Part shown: positions 11,301 through 25,667 of the stretch, one piece after another
Layout: every line of letters begins with the position of its first letter
Numbering within the stretch: the stretch's first letter is position 1
Assembly (NCBI GenBank): GCA_030278955.1
Contig: JAOANR010000003.1
Location: 62,634,195 to 62,698,194 of the forward strand
DNA from: Hygrophila difformis
Taxonomy: Eukaryota > Streptophyta > Magnoliopsida > Lamiales > Acanthaceae
Length of the DNA: 64,000 bases
Direction of reading: 5' to 3'
The notes under the pieces: generated by a model
Told to the model about the DNA's origin: nothing
Seen by the model: the letters and a program-made list of their open reading frames with translations, nothing else
The model's database searches: none
Translations under genes and position numbers: made by a program

Positions 11301-14300
11301 ATGTTTGCATCAGTAAATACAAATGGATTTAAGAGATAAGTATTGCCCTATAAGCACCCCTAAACAGGCCTAATACCTTGAAACAATCAAGATGTGTAAC
11401 CTTCTCTTACTAGCAATAGCTAATCTCAGTACAAGTAACTTAGGATATGTTGGTCCATTTCACCTCAATGGCTGAATCCTAAAATAAAATGCAATCCTTT
11501 GCTGTCACAATATAGTAAGTTTCTATGCATCACTTACACCACCAAAAGATGGATGCATCTTTATCATTTATTCAAAAGCTGGACTTTACAAAATCCTTTT
11601 GTAAACAAAAAAGCCTCTCCCAAAGTGATATTGTTACTAGTTATATGTACATAAATAAAGGGCGTCATAGTTATCAAATATAAAAAATGGTAGGTGAATC
11701 CTTAACTCAAACCATTTGGATCAGAATCCCATTCCATAGTTAAACCAAACAGCCACTAAATTTTTATCCCACTTGAACTTCCAATCTTCTGCCATCAATT
11801 GCTCAAAAGAAAAAAAGCACCTTTTTGAGTAACCAATCCTTGGGCAATTCAGTTCGTTACATTAAAATGATGACTATCTTTGTTGATAATAGTTATGCCT
11901 AGCCAATATTAGCCTGAAGATCCACTTTTTGGCATGCTGCTATTAAGGCCAGAAAAATCATCATAGATGCCTATAGCAGATAATGGAAATTTTTTTATTA
12001 CCTGAATTCCAATAGAGTATAACATTCGAACAGTACTGAATTTGGATATCTTTCTCCCACCTCCAATTTCGAAAGCAAGTGCATGGCTGCAAATAATAGA
12101 ACATATCAAGAGCATCATTTATTCACTTCTAACAAGTAACAAGAAGTGATTTCCCTCTTTCAGTGTTGCAACATTTATTAGATTGGAAGTGCTGATAAGG
12201 ATGCAATACTTTATAAGATGCTGTATAACCTACAGCACAAGAAGAATGAATCCTTTAAATTTTTTCTTTTTCGAAATTTTACAGATAACATTATTTAAAG
12301 CAACAAATCATGATGCTAATACTTCAGAACCATCTGATTAAAGATTAAACCCTAATGCTATGTTTGGTTTTTGGTATTAAGGAAGAGAAAATATAAAACA
12401 AAAGAAAGGAAAATGATAGAAATTTAAAATATAAATAAATAAGTAAATCTGTTTTTGGTTGGGAAGAAAGAAATAATGAAATTTTTTGCATGAAAAATAT
12501 ATAAGCCTGTTAAATTGTAATTTGTATGGTCAGAATGATTTTAATATGTGAACACTTATACTAAAAATACATAAAATTTATGAAAAAAATAAAACTAGTA
12601 GTAATGGATGAGTAGGAGAAGGAGATTTCCCACCATTTTCCTCTCCACCTTATATACTTTTCGTTTTCCTCTTAAACACACAAAAAACTATGTTCCTAAT
12701 CATTTTCTCTTCTTTTCCTCGAACATAGCCTAGAAGAAATTAGAGTAAGTCAAAACAAGTTAATCCAGAAATTCAATCGTGAATCCAAATGCATATAAGA
12801 GAAAATCTATTCGGCAAGTTCATCAATTTCAGGCTAGTTCAGAGATGATAAATGGTGCTTTTGTGCAATATATAAATTTGTCTTTGTCAAGCTCATAAGT
12901 GACCAAGTAATAAATTGATCCTTGGGAGCATATAGTCAATCCCAGCTCAATTGCAGTCTATCAAATTACTTATGCAAAGCAAGAGAATATCAAACTAAGA
13001 GAATAAAATTATCAAACTTAGCACTCAAGTTCACCATTGGACTACATAAAGAACGACTAAATTTACATTCAGCAACAGAAATCTCAAACATGTAAGTTAT
13101 AGCCTACTTGTGCATTTGCATAACAGTATAAACTCATTTCTTCAGAAAGCAATATGCAAAACACACCTTCCAACTGTGCCGGAAATGCGTCCATGTGATT
13201 TTGAAGAAAATTTGTGTGTGTAACGAGCAGTCGCTCCAAAGGAACTTGTGCCAATCTTCACAAAGAAGATGAATAATAATTATAAAAATAAATTAATAAA
13301 TATATATATATATATATATCTTCTGCCATCATAACGATGCTTAGTGAACTAAGCTCATCTTATTTGCCTTAATTTGGGAAAGGAAGAGCTCACACTTTTC
13401 TCTTGTTGACAGAAATTTCTTTACTCCACAACTTTTGATTATTTCTAAATTTTGATCTTAGGTAAATAACCAATAATTCATTATACATACTTTGATTCAG
13501 ACAAGTTAAAGTTGCTACTTGTTTGCTACAAATAAAATAATTCAATTTTGTGTGACCTTTAAAAGAAAAGAAGGGGTTCAGGACTTCGGGTTAAAGAACT
13601 CACCCAGAACAACACTTAAATTAGACAATCACTCACTTATTCCTGGCTAACTCTTGTAGTAATCAAAGTTTGCTAGGCCAAACAAATATAGGAAGTGGAA
13701 AGGAGGGGATATATTCAGCAGTTTGAAGCACAAACTCTGGATATAGTCAATGGATAAAAAAAGACTTTGAAGAAAAAATAGGGTAGTACATAAATATCTG
13801 CACTGAAACATCGAAGTATCTAAGACAGCCAATTCAAGCACAAGACCAATAATAGACAGCTTATATAACACAACATTTCATTAATGTGAAACAAAAGGAG
13901 TTGCAAGACAAAGTCAAAGAAAGTTCTGATAAATAATATAGGTTGTTGGCGTCAAGCCTAAACGAAAAGCCATTAAGATTTTATAAACCACTCAAAGATA
14001 AAGAAGTGAATACCATCCATGTAGCTGATATACAATCATAAAACTTCATAAAGAACTAAAATCCCTGATTATAACAACATTTCAGTTGGAGAAGACTCAG
14101 AAGAAATGTGCCGTACCCATGTGAACAATAAACTGTAATAAATTATCACTTAATCAGTTCAAGTAGCAACAAAGTCTCACTTTAATCTCTCCTGAAGCAG
14201 CCATCTTTTCTGCTCTTTTTCGCAATCCAACGTCTATGGATGACTCTGGACCTAAAGAAAGTTGTATCTGTAAAGAAAAGTCAGCAGTATCATGTTACCA

Positions 14301-16728
14301 GAGCAAATGGAAAGATGTACTAAAATTTCAGCGTAAAAACACTTTTGCATGCTTTGATGGTTGACTTAACCATCAAAATAGTGCACAAAGCGACACAGGT
14401 TCCATCATTTAATTTTTTGCTATGTATTACTCCCTCCGTCCCATTACAAATTTCCTACTTACTATTTTTTTATGTCCCATTACAAATTTCTTCTTTCTAT
14501 AAATAGAAATAATTTTCCCCTCCAACAACTATGTGGACCCCATCATATACTCACAAATAAACTCTACCTTAATTCTCGCGCCCAACAGTAACAAGACATT
14601 TGTAATGGGACGGAGGAAGTATTATTTATTAAACATCATTTGTAAGCCAAAGATAATGAAAGCAGCTAAATTATTATCTTATATGTTGGAGATTGAAAGT
14701 ATCACAAGGAAATAGCTTACATTTCCATCCGCTGTATCTGAGAGTTGGCGGGTCCATGTGTTTGAAAGATTAAATGAACCATTTTTCAGGGACATGGTAA
14801 GGCCCATAATTGCAGTGGAGTGGACAGACAACTGACTGGAAGCAAAATTCAAGAACATATAAAAGGTTCCTATCCAGAATTGTAGCATAGTGTAAATGCA
14901 GAGACCATCATCCTACCGAGAAGTTTGTATTCCTATTAATGACTGCAAGCCAATTGACCCCATGAATTCTAGAGAAGAAACTGGAGATATTTCATGCCTA
15001 AGGACAGCTGTTGCGGCACCACCTCCTGCATTCTCATTGACAGCCAAATTTCCACCAATAGCAAGAGAGCTCCTCTTCGATATTTGAGATTGAACTTCAC
15101 TGGACATAGCCATCCTGACATATAAGGTGAACTTTAGAAAAATATGTAGAAAAAGGATTTGGTGGACCATCCACTAGTGGATAGACACTCACCCTCTGTC
15201 CCCTCGACATCTACCAACTACCAAAGGCTGTTTTCACAAATTAGAGAAAATTCCCAAGTATGAAATTTGCTGTAAATTCCACAGGACAAGTTTTAAGCAA
15301 TCAAAACATTAAAATGAATAAAGGATCTTCAATCTCATAGCTAGGAAAGTCAGCCTAGCAAACAGAAATGAGACAGTATACTCAACAAGCGAATCAATCA
15401 CTGACATGCCTATTTACAGGGAAGGCAGGCCATTCAGCCCGCTGAAAATACAGAATTAAACTATATGGTGAAAACACTTTCTCACATGGTTTCATCTGGC
15501 TGTTTACATAGCAAGGTAAAGTTATCAACACAATGCATCATGTTCACAGAATTAAGAGATTGAAAGGATTTGGCGAAGGAAGGTTTTACCCTTGCATAAT
15601 GCCATCACCATCTAAGAATTCTGGCCATGATAAAGTTGCCAAGATAGAACCAGAAGGTCGAATATGTGCTGAGACCTTCTGTTGCTCTCTTTGACGCCGT
15701 AATCTCTCAAGTTCTTCCTTGATCTCCTCAACTGTGTTCAATTTTGGACCAAGCTCAAGACCAGATGTCAATCCTTCCATCCCATAAATATCATATATTA
15801 GTCTTTTATTCTCATCCGTCAAGATCTCATATGCTTCACATATTCGTTGAAAATTCTCTGTAGCAACTTCCTTCATCTGAAATGAAATGAACAGAATACA
15901 ATACGTCAAGGTGGCCTATTAGAGATTAGCATCATCATGGACTCAAGGGGGTGCATTGGATTGAGATTTTTATGGATTTTAAAACGTCCGTAGATTTAGA
16001 ACGTCCATAGACTCCACGTAGAGTTGGTTGATTTTGTATAGACTCTATGTAAAGTTGACTTGTATAAATCTTTGATTGTTTGGAGAGAATTTGTATAGCT
16101 ATATTTTTTTAAGAGAGTCCATTAAAATCTAAATTGAACACACTAAAAAATCCTATAGAGCTTTGATTGAATACAACCCACTCAATATCCAGAAATAAGA
16201 GCAATCAACATCTGAAGTGTGAATATGTAAATCAGTAAATCTCACAAGTTAAATGGAATATAGATGAACGAGTCATAGTACTAGGTAGAAATTCCTTTGA
16301 ATTCATGAGTTTAAGTAACCTCTACAATCACAAAATACATTCATTCCTGCTCAAAACTGAAAGGTCCTTTAGACGCAGTTTCACTTTAATTTAATTAGCA
16401 ACCAGAACGCAAAAGCTTCATGGCCAACAAGGACCCACTCCCCAGTTTAGAGTTATTCGACAACAAACATATTTAAAATACAAATATACTCGTTGCTAAC
16501 TGTCTGTTACTGGAGGGGGGCAGGGAGCAATATGTTGAAGAGAAATGAAAATTTATGAGTGAAAGGGGAGGGTTGTACTTGTGGAGATTGGTATTTATCG
16601 GGATGGTAAACTTGAGCCCATTGACGATAAGCTCTTCGGATTTCTTCATCGGAGGCTTGAGGCGATAGGTGAAGCAGAGCGTAAAGCTGTCGGTTATCGG
16701 CTTCTCCAGCTCCATTCCTTTCACTCAT
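8384..16728 (-). CDS. OWL1: J-domain chaperone protein, DNAJ13/OWL1 type
   Basis: The CDS, in transcript order, joins the complements of 16579-16728, 15590-15876, 14917-15114, 14721-14835, 14181-14267, 13167-13255, 12002-12086, 11205-11258, 10371-10451, 9841-9918, 9514-9753, 8519-8626 and 8384-8440. It gives 542 aa in one frame with GT-AG introns; the Arabidopsis relative is about 540 aa. Seen: an N-terminal J domain (about residues 13-85) with the HPD motif at 42-44 ([11 protein letters not shown]), then the long conserved region of this family with the C-terminal DUF3395-like part ([40 protein letters not shown]). Known: J domains stimulate Hsp70 ATPase, and the Arabidopsis relative OWL1 acts in very-low-fluence light responses. 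The start at 16728 was chosen because it opens just before the J domain; an in-frame ATG at 16773 would add 15 residues. Introns hold three MITEs. A LINE tail begins about 35 bp upstream of the start. Confidence 0.9.
12356..12730. mobile_element. TIR element (Tourist-like) in J-protein intron
   Basis: The ends are inverted: TGCTATGTTTGG on the left and the complement CGAACATAGCC on the right, followed inward by GAAGAGAAAAT-type sequence on both sides. The middle is AT-rich with no coding sequence. It is flanked by TAA on the left and TAG on the right, so a 3-bp duplication is not exact. It lies in the intron between the exons at 13167-13255 and 12002-12086. Confidence 0.6.
14430..14619. mobile_element. 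Stowaway MITE in J-protein intron
   Basis: The terminal inverted repeats are CTCCCTCCGTCCC on the left and GGGACGGAGGAAG on the right, flanked by TA on both sides (14428-14429 and 14620-14621). This is the classic Stowaway/Tc1-Mariner MITE structure, 190 bp long. It lies in the intron between the exons at 14721-14835 and 14181-14267. Confidence 0.9.
15947..16179. mobile_element. Short TIR element in first J-protein intron
   Basis: The left end is GGGGGTGCATTGGATTG. The right end is GATTGAATACAACCC, its imperfect inverse. The hexamer ACTCAA flanks both sides (15941-15946 and 16180-16185) and is a candidate target duplication. It is 233 bp and non-coding. The superfamily is uncertain. Confidence 0.65.
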
Positions 16729-16764
16729 TTTGGTGGCAGAGGCAGATATTGAGTATCCGGTAAT

Positions 16765-16950
16765 CCAACACACCTTGCCTATTTGCGGATCTAGCAGGAG
16801 TTTGGTTCCTCGAGCTTAGCTTCTGCTTTGCTTCTACTTTTGTGTTTCTTCCTTCCTCGTTGCTGTAGTTTTTTATACTTTTCTCTTTTAACTCCTCGGC
16901 GTGTTCTTATCAAAAAAATAAAAAAATAAAAATAAAAAAAATAAAAAAAA
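16765..16950 (+). mobile_element. LINE 3' end with A-rich tail next to J-protein start
   Basis: It has the same structure as the window's first 200 bases: a T/C-rich tract, GTTGCTGTAG, TTTTATACTTTTCTCTTTTA, CTTATC, then about 35 bases of A-rich tail (16911-16950). It is a 5'-truncated, non-coding copy. The left boundary is approximate. It lies immediately upstream of the divergently read J-protein start (16728), where it may overlap the promoter or 5' leader. Confidence 0.6.
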
Positions 16951-17053
16951 AATCTGGGGTTTATAAATTAGAATTAGGGTTTTACATTTGGGCAAGGAGG
17001 GGATGAAGCCCAGCATGTAAACTTGATTCAAGGGTTACATGCTGGTAGGGTAC

Positions 17054-17765
17054 TAGGGTGTGCGTTGGTTGGGTTAATCCAACAACGGAACCAACAAAAC
17101 TCCAAAACTGAATTAAAAATTGATTTTTTTCTAAAAAATCAAAATCGAACAAAAATTACTGAAAATCGAAATAACCGCACTGAAATATTTCGGTTCAGTT
17201 ATACCGATTAATCGAACCGAACCGAACCGAACCGAATTACTTTTCTAAAATATAAAATATTTTTTGATCAAAACATCTCTAATACCAGTTCTAAACCTGT
17301 AAATTCGCCCTGTCAAACAAAAACATTATATCTACATATAACTATGAGTGCATAATAGTGAACCATTCCAAATTGCATTGTTCAAATTACACACAAATGA
17401 AATGACAAAATAAAGAAACAATCACTAAATAGTTTAAATACGAAACAATATAAAAGTCTGAAAACTCTCAACAGTAGTTCTCACTTCTCATCCACACAAA
17501 CAGTCACCGAATAGGGGTATTATTTTGTATTTATTATATAATGGCATAATATATTTATATATTTTTTTAAATATATAATTTAAATTTCGGTTCGGTTCGG
17601 TTAACTGAATTGTAGATTTTAAAAACAAAAAACCGAACCGAAAACCAAAATTTTGGATTTTCAAAACCAAAAACCAAACCGAAATCAAAAAAACCGAACC
17701 AAATTGCAAAATTCGGTTATGTTCGGTCGATTTGTTCGGTTTCGATCGAAATTCGCACACCCCTA
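17054..17765. mobile_element. hAT-like non-autonomous element with GTTCGG arrays
   Basis: The ends are TAGGGTGTGCG (left) and CGCACACCCCTA (right). Near both ends are repeated CCGAACCGAAC / GTTCGGTTCGG blocks (about 17210-17236 and 17587-17735), and the middle is AT-rich. The ends and arrays match the better-preserved element at 22796-24652, which has an 8-bp duplication. Here no matching duplication is seen. The left end carries an extra TACTAGGG, so it may be damaged. Confidence 0.6.
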
Positions 17766-18164
17766 CCCTTGATTCCAAAATCTCCGTAATGTATTTAAAA
17801 TTTTCAATGGTCATGTAATTTATATCACGATCGATTCAGTATAGACTAACGATAATTAATATAAATACAGTCCCATACCTTAATATTGTCATTTTGGTTT
17901 CATAACTTATACAGTATACTATTACCACTCGGTCATATTGGTATTAAAGATATATGAATCAAATTAGCATTTGAGATAAGTTACGGTATTAAAATATATG
18001 GCGATTGAAAAATTCAAATATATTTTGAATTATTTTAGAATTAAAGATAAGTTATGAAACTATTTTGATATGTACATTTGGACGTGCATATAAGATATAA
18101 GTATATTACAATATATATCCATTGTCCACATTTTTTTCCGCCTACAATGGAACCAAACAAAAGG
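17766..18164. other. AT-rich intergenic sequence
   Basis: I see no gene, RNA or element ends in this stretch. Confidence 0.4.
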
Positions 18165-18480
18165 AGCTAGAGTCTAGGCAACTAAGTTCTCTGTGAATCC
18201 ACTGCTATAATGTGCTTCAAAGGATCTGGTGTATAGAACAAATCACCTTCCACCTCCTGTTTCCCAAGGTAATTCGCTTCAACATTTCATTTCCGTATAA
18301 TATGGTTGAACCTGGTATGGTACTTGCTCTTGATCTCATCAATCTTCTTAAGATGTGCCAAGAGCCAAATGACCTTTGGAACGCCTAGCTCTTGAATCCC
18401 CATGTCCTTAGCAAGCTCGAGGTCATGTAAAATAGTACGCAAAAACCCTAAAGCTTCACCAAGTCATTGTCCAGTTGTCC
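18165..18480 (-). pseudogene. Retroelement RNase H-like remnant, part 1
   Basis: On the minus strand the segment reads as a decayed coding sequence: HDLELAKDMGIQELGVPKVI, then WLLAHLKKIDEIKSKYHTRF, then EANYLGKQEVEGDLFYT and a stop. The pattern resembles the C-terminal RNase H-like domain of plant non-LTR retroelements, where a residue stretch like EAN/ADxLA follows a helix. The reading continues at 21831 on the far side of the hAT element at 18489-21822. The identity is inferred by eye. Confidence 0.45.
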
Positions 18481-18488
18481 CTCAAAAC

Positions 18489-21400
18489 CAGTGGCGGAGC
18501 CACTTGTGTCAATGGGGGGCCATACCCCCCCCCCCCCCACAAAAAAATTTTTTTTTTTTTATTAGTGTATTATTATAATGGTAAAAAAATACGTGTATAT
18601 ATTAATTATGGTAAAATTGAAATGTGGCCCCCCAAAAAAATTTTAGATTTGTATAATATTGATTGTGGTAATAAATTGGGATTCTGTTATCTTAAAAATT
18701 TTTATAACCTTAATTATCTAGCACTATCTTTTGAAAAGTAAACTTACATTTTCATAACCTTAATTATCTAGCACTATATTTTCATAACTAATAGGGAAGC
18801 TCATCCGTATTTGACTAATGAAAAAGATTGAATTTTGAAACTCTTCTAGCCACCCTTCGCTACTCATTGATCCTCGTCGTCCTGCGCAAGTCTACAAGTA
18901 AGTTATTCTAATCTCAATTCCAAAATAATTCTATATTTCAATTTAATGTGAATATGTGTATAATTAGTGAATAGTGACGGTTTGCAATTAATTTTCATTG
19001 TTTACGTTATATGGAATAATGTTTATGTTTGATTTTATACATTGGTTTTAGATTTTGATGGCTTTGGAGTAAACCTTATGTAGAATTCTTTGTTTTTGAC
19101 CTTTGAGAATTTTTTTTATTTTTAATCTTCTCTTTTAGATTTTTTTATATTATAATTTAACAATAATTTTCTCTTTGTATTTCCACATTATGTAGTATAT
19201 TTAGCAGTAATTGAATTCTACAAAATCGTCTTTATTATTATTATTATCAATAAAATCTTCACTTAACATAATCTTTTAAACCAAACAGGTGAAGAAAACT
19301 GAAATAATTGATTCTTTCTTCAAAAGAAAAAATCCCGAGGAATCATCATCTCAAATAAATCCATCTACATGTACCAATAATCTAGCTTCAGAAATTCGGC
19401 CATTTCAATCTCAAAGACTTGATACTGATAATATATTTGATATTCAGTCATTAGAGCGAGATCCAAGTTTGCGGCTTCCAATGTCTAAGTTCCCTATTAA
19501 CAAGCTTGATGAAATTAGGAAAGCTTATGTCACGCTCGGACCTTATCAATGCCTCCTTGAAAAGTATCCGAAAACTGGAGATAAACATCCTCGTAGCTTT
19601 CAAGCATCTTGGTTTAAATTATTTCCTTCTTGGTTAGAATATTCCCCAACTCAAGATGCTGCATTTTGTTTACCATGTTATTTATTTCACACTCAAAAGG
19701 AGTGTTCTGGATTGGAAGCTTTTACCATAAATGGTTTTAAATCTTGGAAGAAGGTTAGAGATGGGAAAAATTGTGCATTTTTGGCACATATTGGGAAAGA
19801 TCTCACCTCACCTCATCGTAATGCCGAGAAAGCTTGTGCGGACCTCATGAATCAACCTTCACACATTGCATAACATTTTGAAAAGTTTACATCTTAAGAA
19901 GTTGCTGAAAATAGACTTCGCCTGAGGACTTCAATTGAAGCAACTAGATGGCTTGCAATTCAAGGATGCTCGTTTAGAGGGCATGATGAGTCAACAAAAT
20001 CAATTAATCGTGGAAATGTTTTGGAGTTTATATGTCTTATTGTATCTTATAATGATGGAGTGAAAAAAGTTATTGATAAAGCTCCAAGGAATGCCTCATA
20101 TACATCACCAACAGTACAAAAACAAATTTTGCAAGTATTGGCAACTAAAGTCAAAAGTGTCATTCGAGAATAAGTTGGTGAGGCAAAATTTTGTATCGTT
20201 GTTGATGAAGCCAGAGATGAATTAAAAAAGGAACAAATGTCCATTGTTTTAAGATTTGTTAATAGAGATGGCTTAATACAAGAGAGATTTTTTGGACTTG
20301 TTCATGTTAAGGACACTAGTGCATTAACATTAAAAGAAGGCATACTCTATACTTTATCTCATCATAATCTTGATGTTCAAAGTATTAGGGGACATGGATA
20401 TGATGGTGCAAGTAACATGCGTGGAGAATGGAATGGATTGAAAGCTTTAATCATGGATGAGTGCCCTCATGCCTATTATGTTCACTGCTTTGCACATCGA
20501 TTGCAATTGGCATTAGTTGCTTCATCTAGAGAAGTCATCCCTATTCATAAGTTTTTCACAAACTTGCACTTTATTATTAATGTTGTTGGAGCTTCTTGTA
20601 AACGTACTGACCAATTGAAAGCTTTTCATGCCTCAAACATTGCTTATTTGATTAGCATTGATGAGCTTGACACTGAAAGGGGACTTAACCAAATTGGTTC
20701 GTTACAAGGACCAGGTCATACCCTTTGGAGTTCACATTTGAAGTCTATATCTAGTTTGATGACCATGTTTAGTGCAACATGTGAAGTTTTACTTGAAATT
20801 GTTAAAGATGGAGCTACAGTTGCTCAACGTGGAGATGCCGATGCAGCTTATGAAACATTAACTTCTTTTGACTTCATATTCATTATGAATCTTATGCGAA
20901 AGGTTTTGGAGATTTCCAATATTCTTTGTCAAGCATTTCAAGTTCAATCTCAAGATATATTGAATGCAATGCATCTTGTGTCCTCCACTAAATCCCTTAT
21001 TCAAAAATTGAGAGATGATAGATGGGATGAATTAGTTGCAAATGTGAAGTCTTTTTTGTGTTTCTGTTAATATACCTGTGCCAGATTTTGATACTTAATG
21101 CATTGCAATAAGAGGAAGGGCTCGAAATCAACTTGATGAAGTAACAATTGGACATCATTATAGGGTTGACATTTTTAATGCTACAATTGATTCACAACTC
21201 AAAGAGTTGAACAACAGATTTGATGAAAAAGCAATGGAGTTATTGATTCTTAGCTCATCTCTAGATCCCAGACAAATGTGCAAATCATTCAGAATTAATG
21301 ATATCTGTAAGTTGGTTGAGAAATTCTACCCACAAGATTTTGCAGATCATGAAATTTTACAGTTGAGAATGCAATTTGAACATTTTGGTCATGTTCAGAC

Positions 21401-21822
21401 ACTTCCTGGGTTTAGCACATTGGAGAATCTTTCTGATTTACGTCAATGGATGGTGAGAACTAGAAAATCAATCGTATATCCCCTTGTGTATAGATTGATA
21501 TCTCTTATTCTCACACTTTCGGTATCTACTGCTACTATAGAGCGATCGTTTTCTGCAATGAACCTTGTCAAGACTATACTTCGTAACAAGATGGAAGATC
21601 AATTTCTTACCGATTGTTTACTAGTGTATATTGAAAAGGAAATTGCAAAACAAGTTAGTATAGATTCAATTATATATGGTTTTCGTGATATGCAAGAGAG
21701 GCGTGTAAAATTTTAATGTATTTTTATGCATTTTAAATTATATTATATTATTAGTTTATTTTATATTTAAACAATAATTGCCCCCCCCCCCCCTCCATCT
21801 ATCTTTGCTGGCTCCGCCCCTG
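18489..21822 (+). mobile_element. hAT transposon with TIRs and 8-bp target duplication
   Basis: The octamer CTCAAAAC occurs at 18481-18488 and 21823-21830. The element starts CAGTGGCGGAGCCA and ends TGGCTCCGCCCCTG, a near-perfect terminal inverted repeat typical of one plant hAT group. Both subterminal regions have long C runs (about 18525-18539 and 21780-21793). The body encodes a decayed transposase (19289-21716). The element is 3334 bp. It was inserted into an older retroelement remnant whose reading frame resumes beyond it. Confidence 0.93.
19289..21716 (+). pseudogene. hAT transposase, zf-TTF/DUF4371 type (decayed)
   Basis: Three pieces form one transposase. Piece 1 (19289-19870) has the TTF/ZMYM-type zinc-finger region, with FQASWFKLFPSWLEYS and AFCLPCYLF. 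Piece 2 (about 19874-21067) has the RNase H-like core, with FCIVVDEARDE, HGYDGASNMRGEWNG and YYVHCFAHRLQLAL. Piece 3 (about 21071-21716) has the hAT C-terminal dimerisation region, with STATIERSFSAMNLVKT and NKMEDQFLTDCLLVYIEKEI. In-frame stops occur at 19871 (TAA), shortly after at about 19907, and at about 20171 (GAA TAA). A one-base shift in a T run near 21055 and another stop near 21095 break the last part. Ends and target site are intact, but the protein cannot be made whole. Confidence 0.9.
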
Positions 21823-21830
21823 CTCAAAAC

Positions 21831-22010
21831 AGCCAACCCATGCTCTACCCTTATTAACCGAAAGTGACCAATTCGCGTGAAGGAACATACCCGTCCACTG
21901 CTCCATATTCCATGAGACAATGAGAGGATTGAGTGAATTAGTCGGCGGCCTAGTCTACATACAATCCAGCCCATTCAAGGTGGGTAATTTGCCTCAAAAG
22001 TGCATGGCTC
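21831..22010 (-). pseudogene. Retroelement RNase H-like remnant, part 2
   Basis: The minus-strand reading includes EQWTGMFLHANWSLSVNKGR and AWVGCFEG, which runs across the hAT insertion site into part 1 at 18165-18480 (with frame breaks). It is interpreted as the upstream portion of the same old non-LTR retroelement remnant. Confidence 0.4.
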
Positions 22011-22118
22011 ACGGTTATCTTCTCTTGAAAACCTCAAGTTTCTCTCCTTCAAAATAGTCAGAGGGCCGCCAAAAACACCTACCTGAAATAGCGGAACATA
22101 CCATATTTTTAATTAATA

Positions 22119-22651
22119 CTTCATTTGTTTTTTTTTTATACTAACCTACCCAGCATGCAATCCAACGCACATTTTAAATCATTAATAACTCAAATTCGGT
22201 ACAAGTAAAAATTTTGAAAGTTTGAATTTAAAAACTACATGATGAGACGAATCTAACAAGATCCCACTTGGCTATGTTTTAACTTGTCTCATTATAATAA
22301 AACTTTAAGTTCAAGTGTGTGTGTGAATAGTGCCCAAACCCCAAATGGGGCAAACAAAACAATAGGAAGGAGATATTCACTGAAGTTGTACTTCATCCAT
22401 ATCGTAATATTGTTTACGTTTGGTAATATGTTACTATTCACACACAGACTTTCACTTAAAATTTTATCATAATTATAAAAGTTAAAATATAGCCAAGTGG
22501 GATCTTGTTAGATTCGTCCCATCGTATAGTTTTTAAATATCGAACATTTAAAAATTTTACTTATACCGAACTTGAGGTATTAATGGTTTAAAATATACAT
22601 TGAACTGCGTAAAAAGTGGGTTTGTAAGAGACATTATGAGACGGATGAAAG
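22119..22651. mobile_element. Long palindromic Stowaway-like MITE
   Basis: TA flanks both ends (22117-22118 and 22652-22653). The two halves are imperfect inverted copies. The left half has GCATGCAATCCAACGCACAT, then GTACAAGTAAAAATTT, then GACGAATCTAACAAGATCCC; the right half carries their complements in reverse order. It is 533 bp and non-coding. Related half-elements occur at 26166-26273, 46190-46390 and 54600-54717. Confidence 0.8.
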
Positions 22652-22795
22652 TAATTTACAATTTATATAGTTATTAATTAAATAAAAATATTATTAAAAC
22701 CATATTTAATTATGTCAAAAAGATATGCTATTTCACTCCATGAGCAATTATAGACATACGTATTCAAAATAACAAAAAGTAATGTCACTCACATG

Positions 22796-24652
<1,857 letters not shown>

Positions 24653-25180
24653 CTCACATGTCATATATTGCATCTTATTCAAACCACCATGATCCCTAAA
24701 CCCATTTGAAACTTTATTGCATCAAACTTAGATGTGAAGCTATAAGGTATCATACCCTGGAGATTACAAAATAACGAAAAAGTGAAAGCAACCGAGAGGC
24801 AAGGGAAAAACTTTTGAACAGTTCCGGAAATACCACCTATTTGTTCCTTCCTCTTCAATACTTAGAGAGTATGCCGGCGAATCACGTTCTACGATGGTTC
24901 TACCTCAGGTTTTGAACATCACTTCCCTATCTTCTCTTCCCATGATAAATATTCTAAATAAAGTGCACATCCAACTATAAATAAGCTAATATTATAGTAA
25001 TGTAGACCGTAATTATAACTTATGTTCTCTAGAAGTGGATGAAATTGAAGACACTGAACTTTTATTAGGCCATTTTTGTTTACTCGTCTTTAAGAAAAAA
25101 ATCTTTGAAAAGTTCCAATTTGTTGAAAAGTTTCATAAAAAAATATGCAGTTTATTAGGGTAGCTAGTGTAACCGTACCC
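24653..25180. other. Intergenic sequence, no feature seen
   Basis: There is no credible gene or element end. A short ATG-containing segment near 24893 was considered as an exon and rejected. Confidence 0.4.
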
Positions 25181-25184
25181 TTGT

Positions 25185-25395
25185 GGGTAAGGTGGTTAAG
25201 TTTTCAAGTCAGGAATAGAAGAAAGCGAAAGCAATAGAGGGAACGAGACACCCCAGGCAGAGTGAGTGAGCCGTGCAATAGGCGACCATTTCGCGCGGTT
25301 TGGGGGCACTTGAGTCAGCCGTCGGCGGCCCGATAACATCTTAACCCCCATCCCATTTTTGGAGAAGTTTGATTTATCCACTCGAGAAGACGAAA
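25185..25395. other. GC-richer island of possible organellar origin
   Basis: This short block is much less AT-rich than its surroundings. It has motifs such as GCAATAGGCGACCATTTCGC and TCGGCGGCCCGATAACATC. The base composition and lack of codon structure resemble plant mitochondrial intergenic DNA, but I cannot match it to a named organellar locus. A small minus frame here (61 codons) is not supported as a gene. Confidence 0.2.
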
Positions 25396-25667
25396 TATGT
25401 ATGACAAATATGCGCGAGCAATAATGGTGAAAAATATAAAATTTTCATACTTTTGTGGACTGTTACATAATTCTTGTTCAATATAAATGGATACTTCTCG
25501 CTCCCGTAGATTCGGCCATCATCAATCGTGTGTAACTATGATTTTCAGTCACTGATGGCCGAAAATAACTAATTGGGCATCTTGGATGTGAGAGGATGAC
25601 TATCAATGACCCAAATTCCATTACTATTTCAGCCATGATCAAATGGCCTCCTCCGTTGTGTTTAGGA

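Noticed and set aside
24840..24910. First exon of a new gene (ATG near 24893 followed by a CAG|GTTTTG donor-like site)
   Set aside because: Too short, with no recognisable protein and no following exon.
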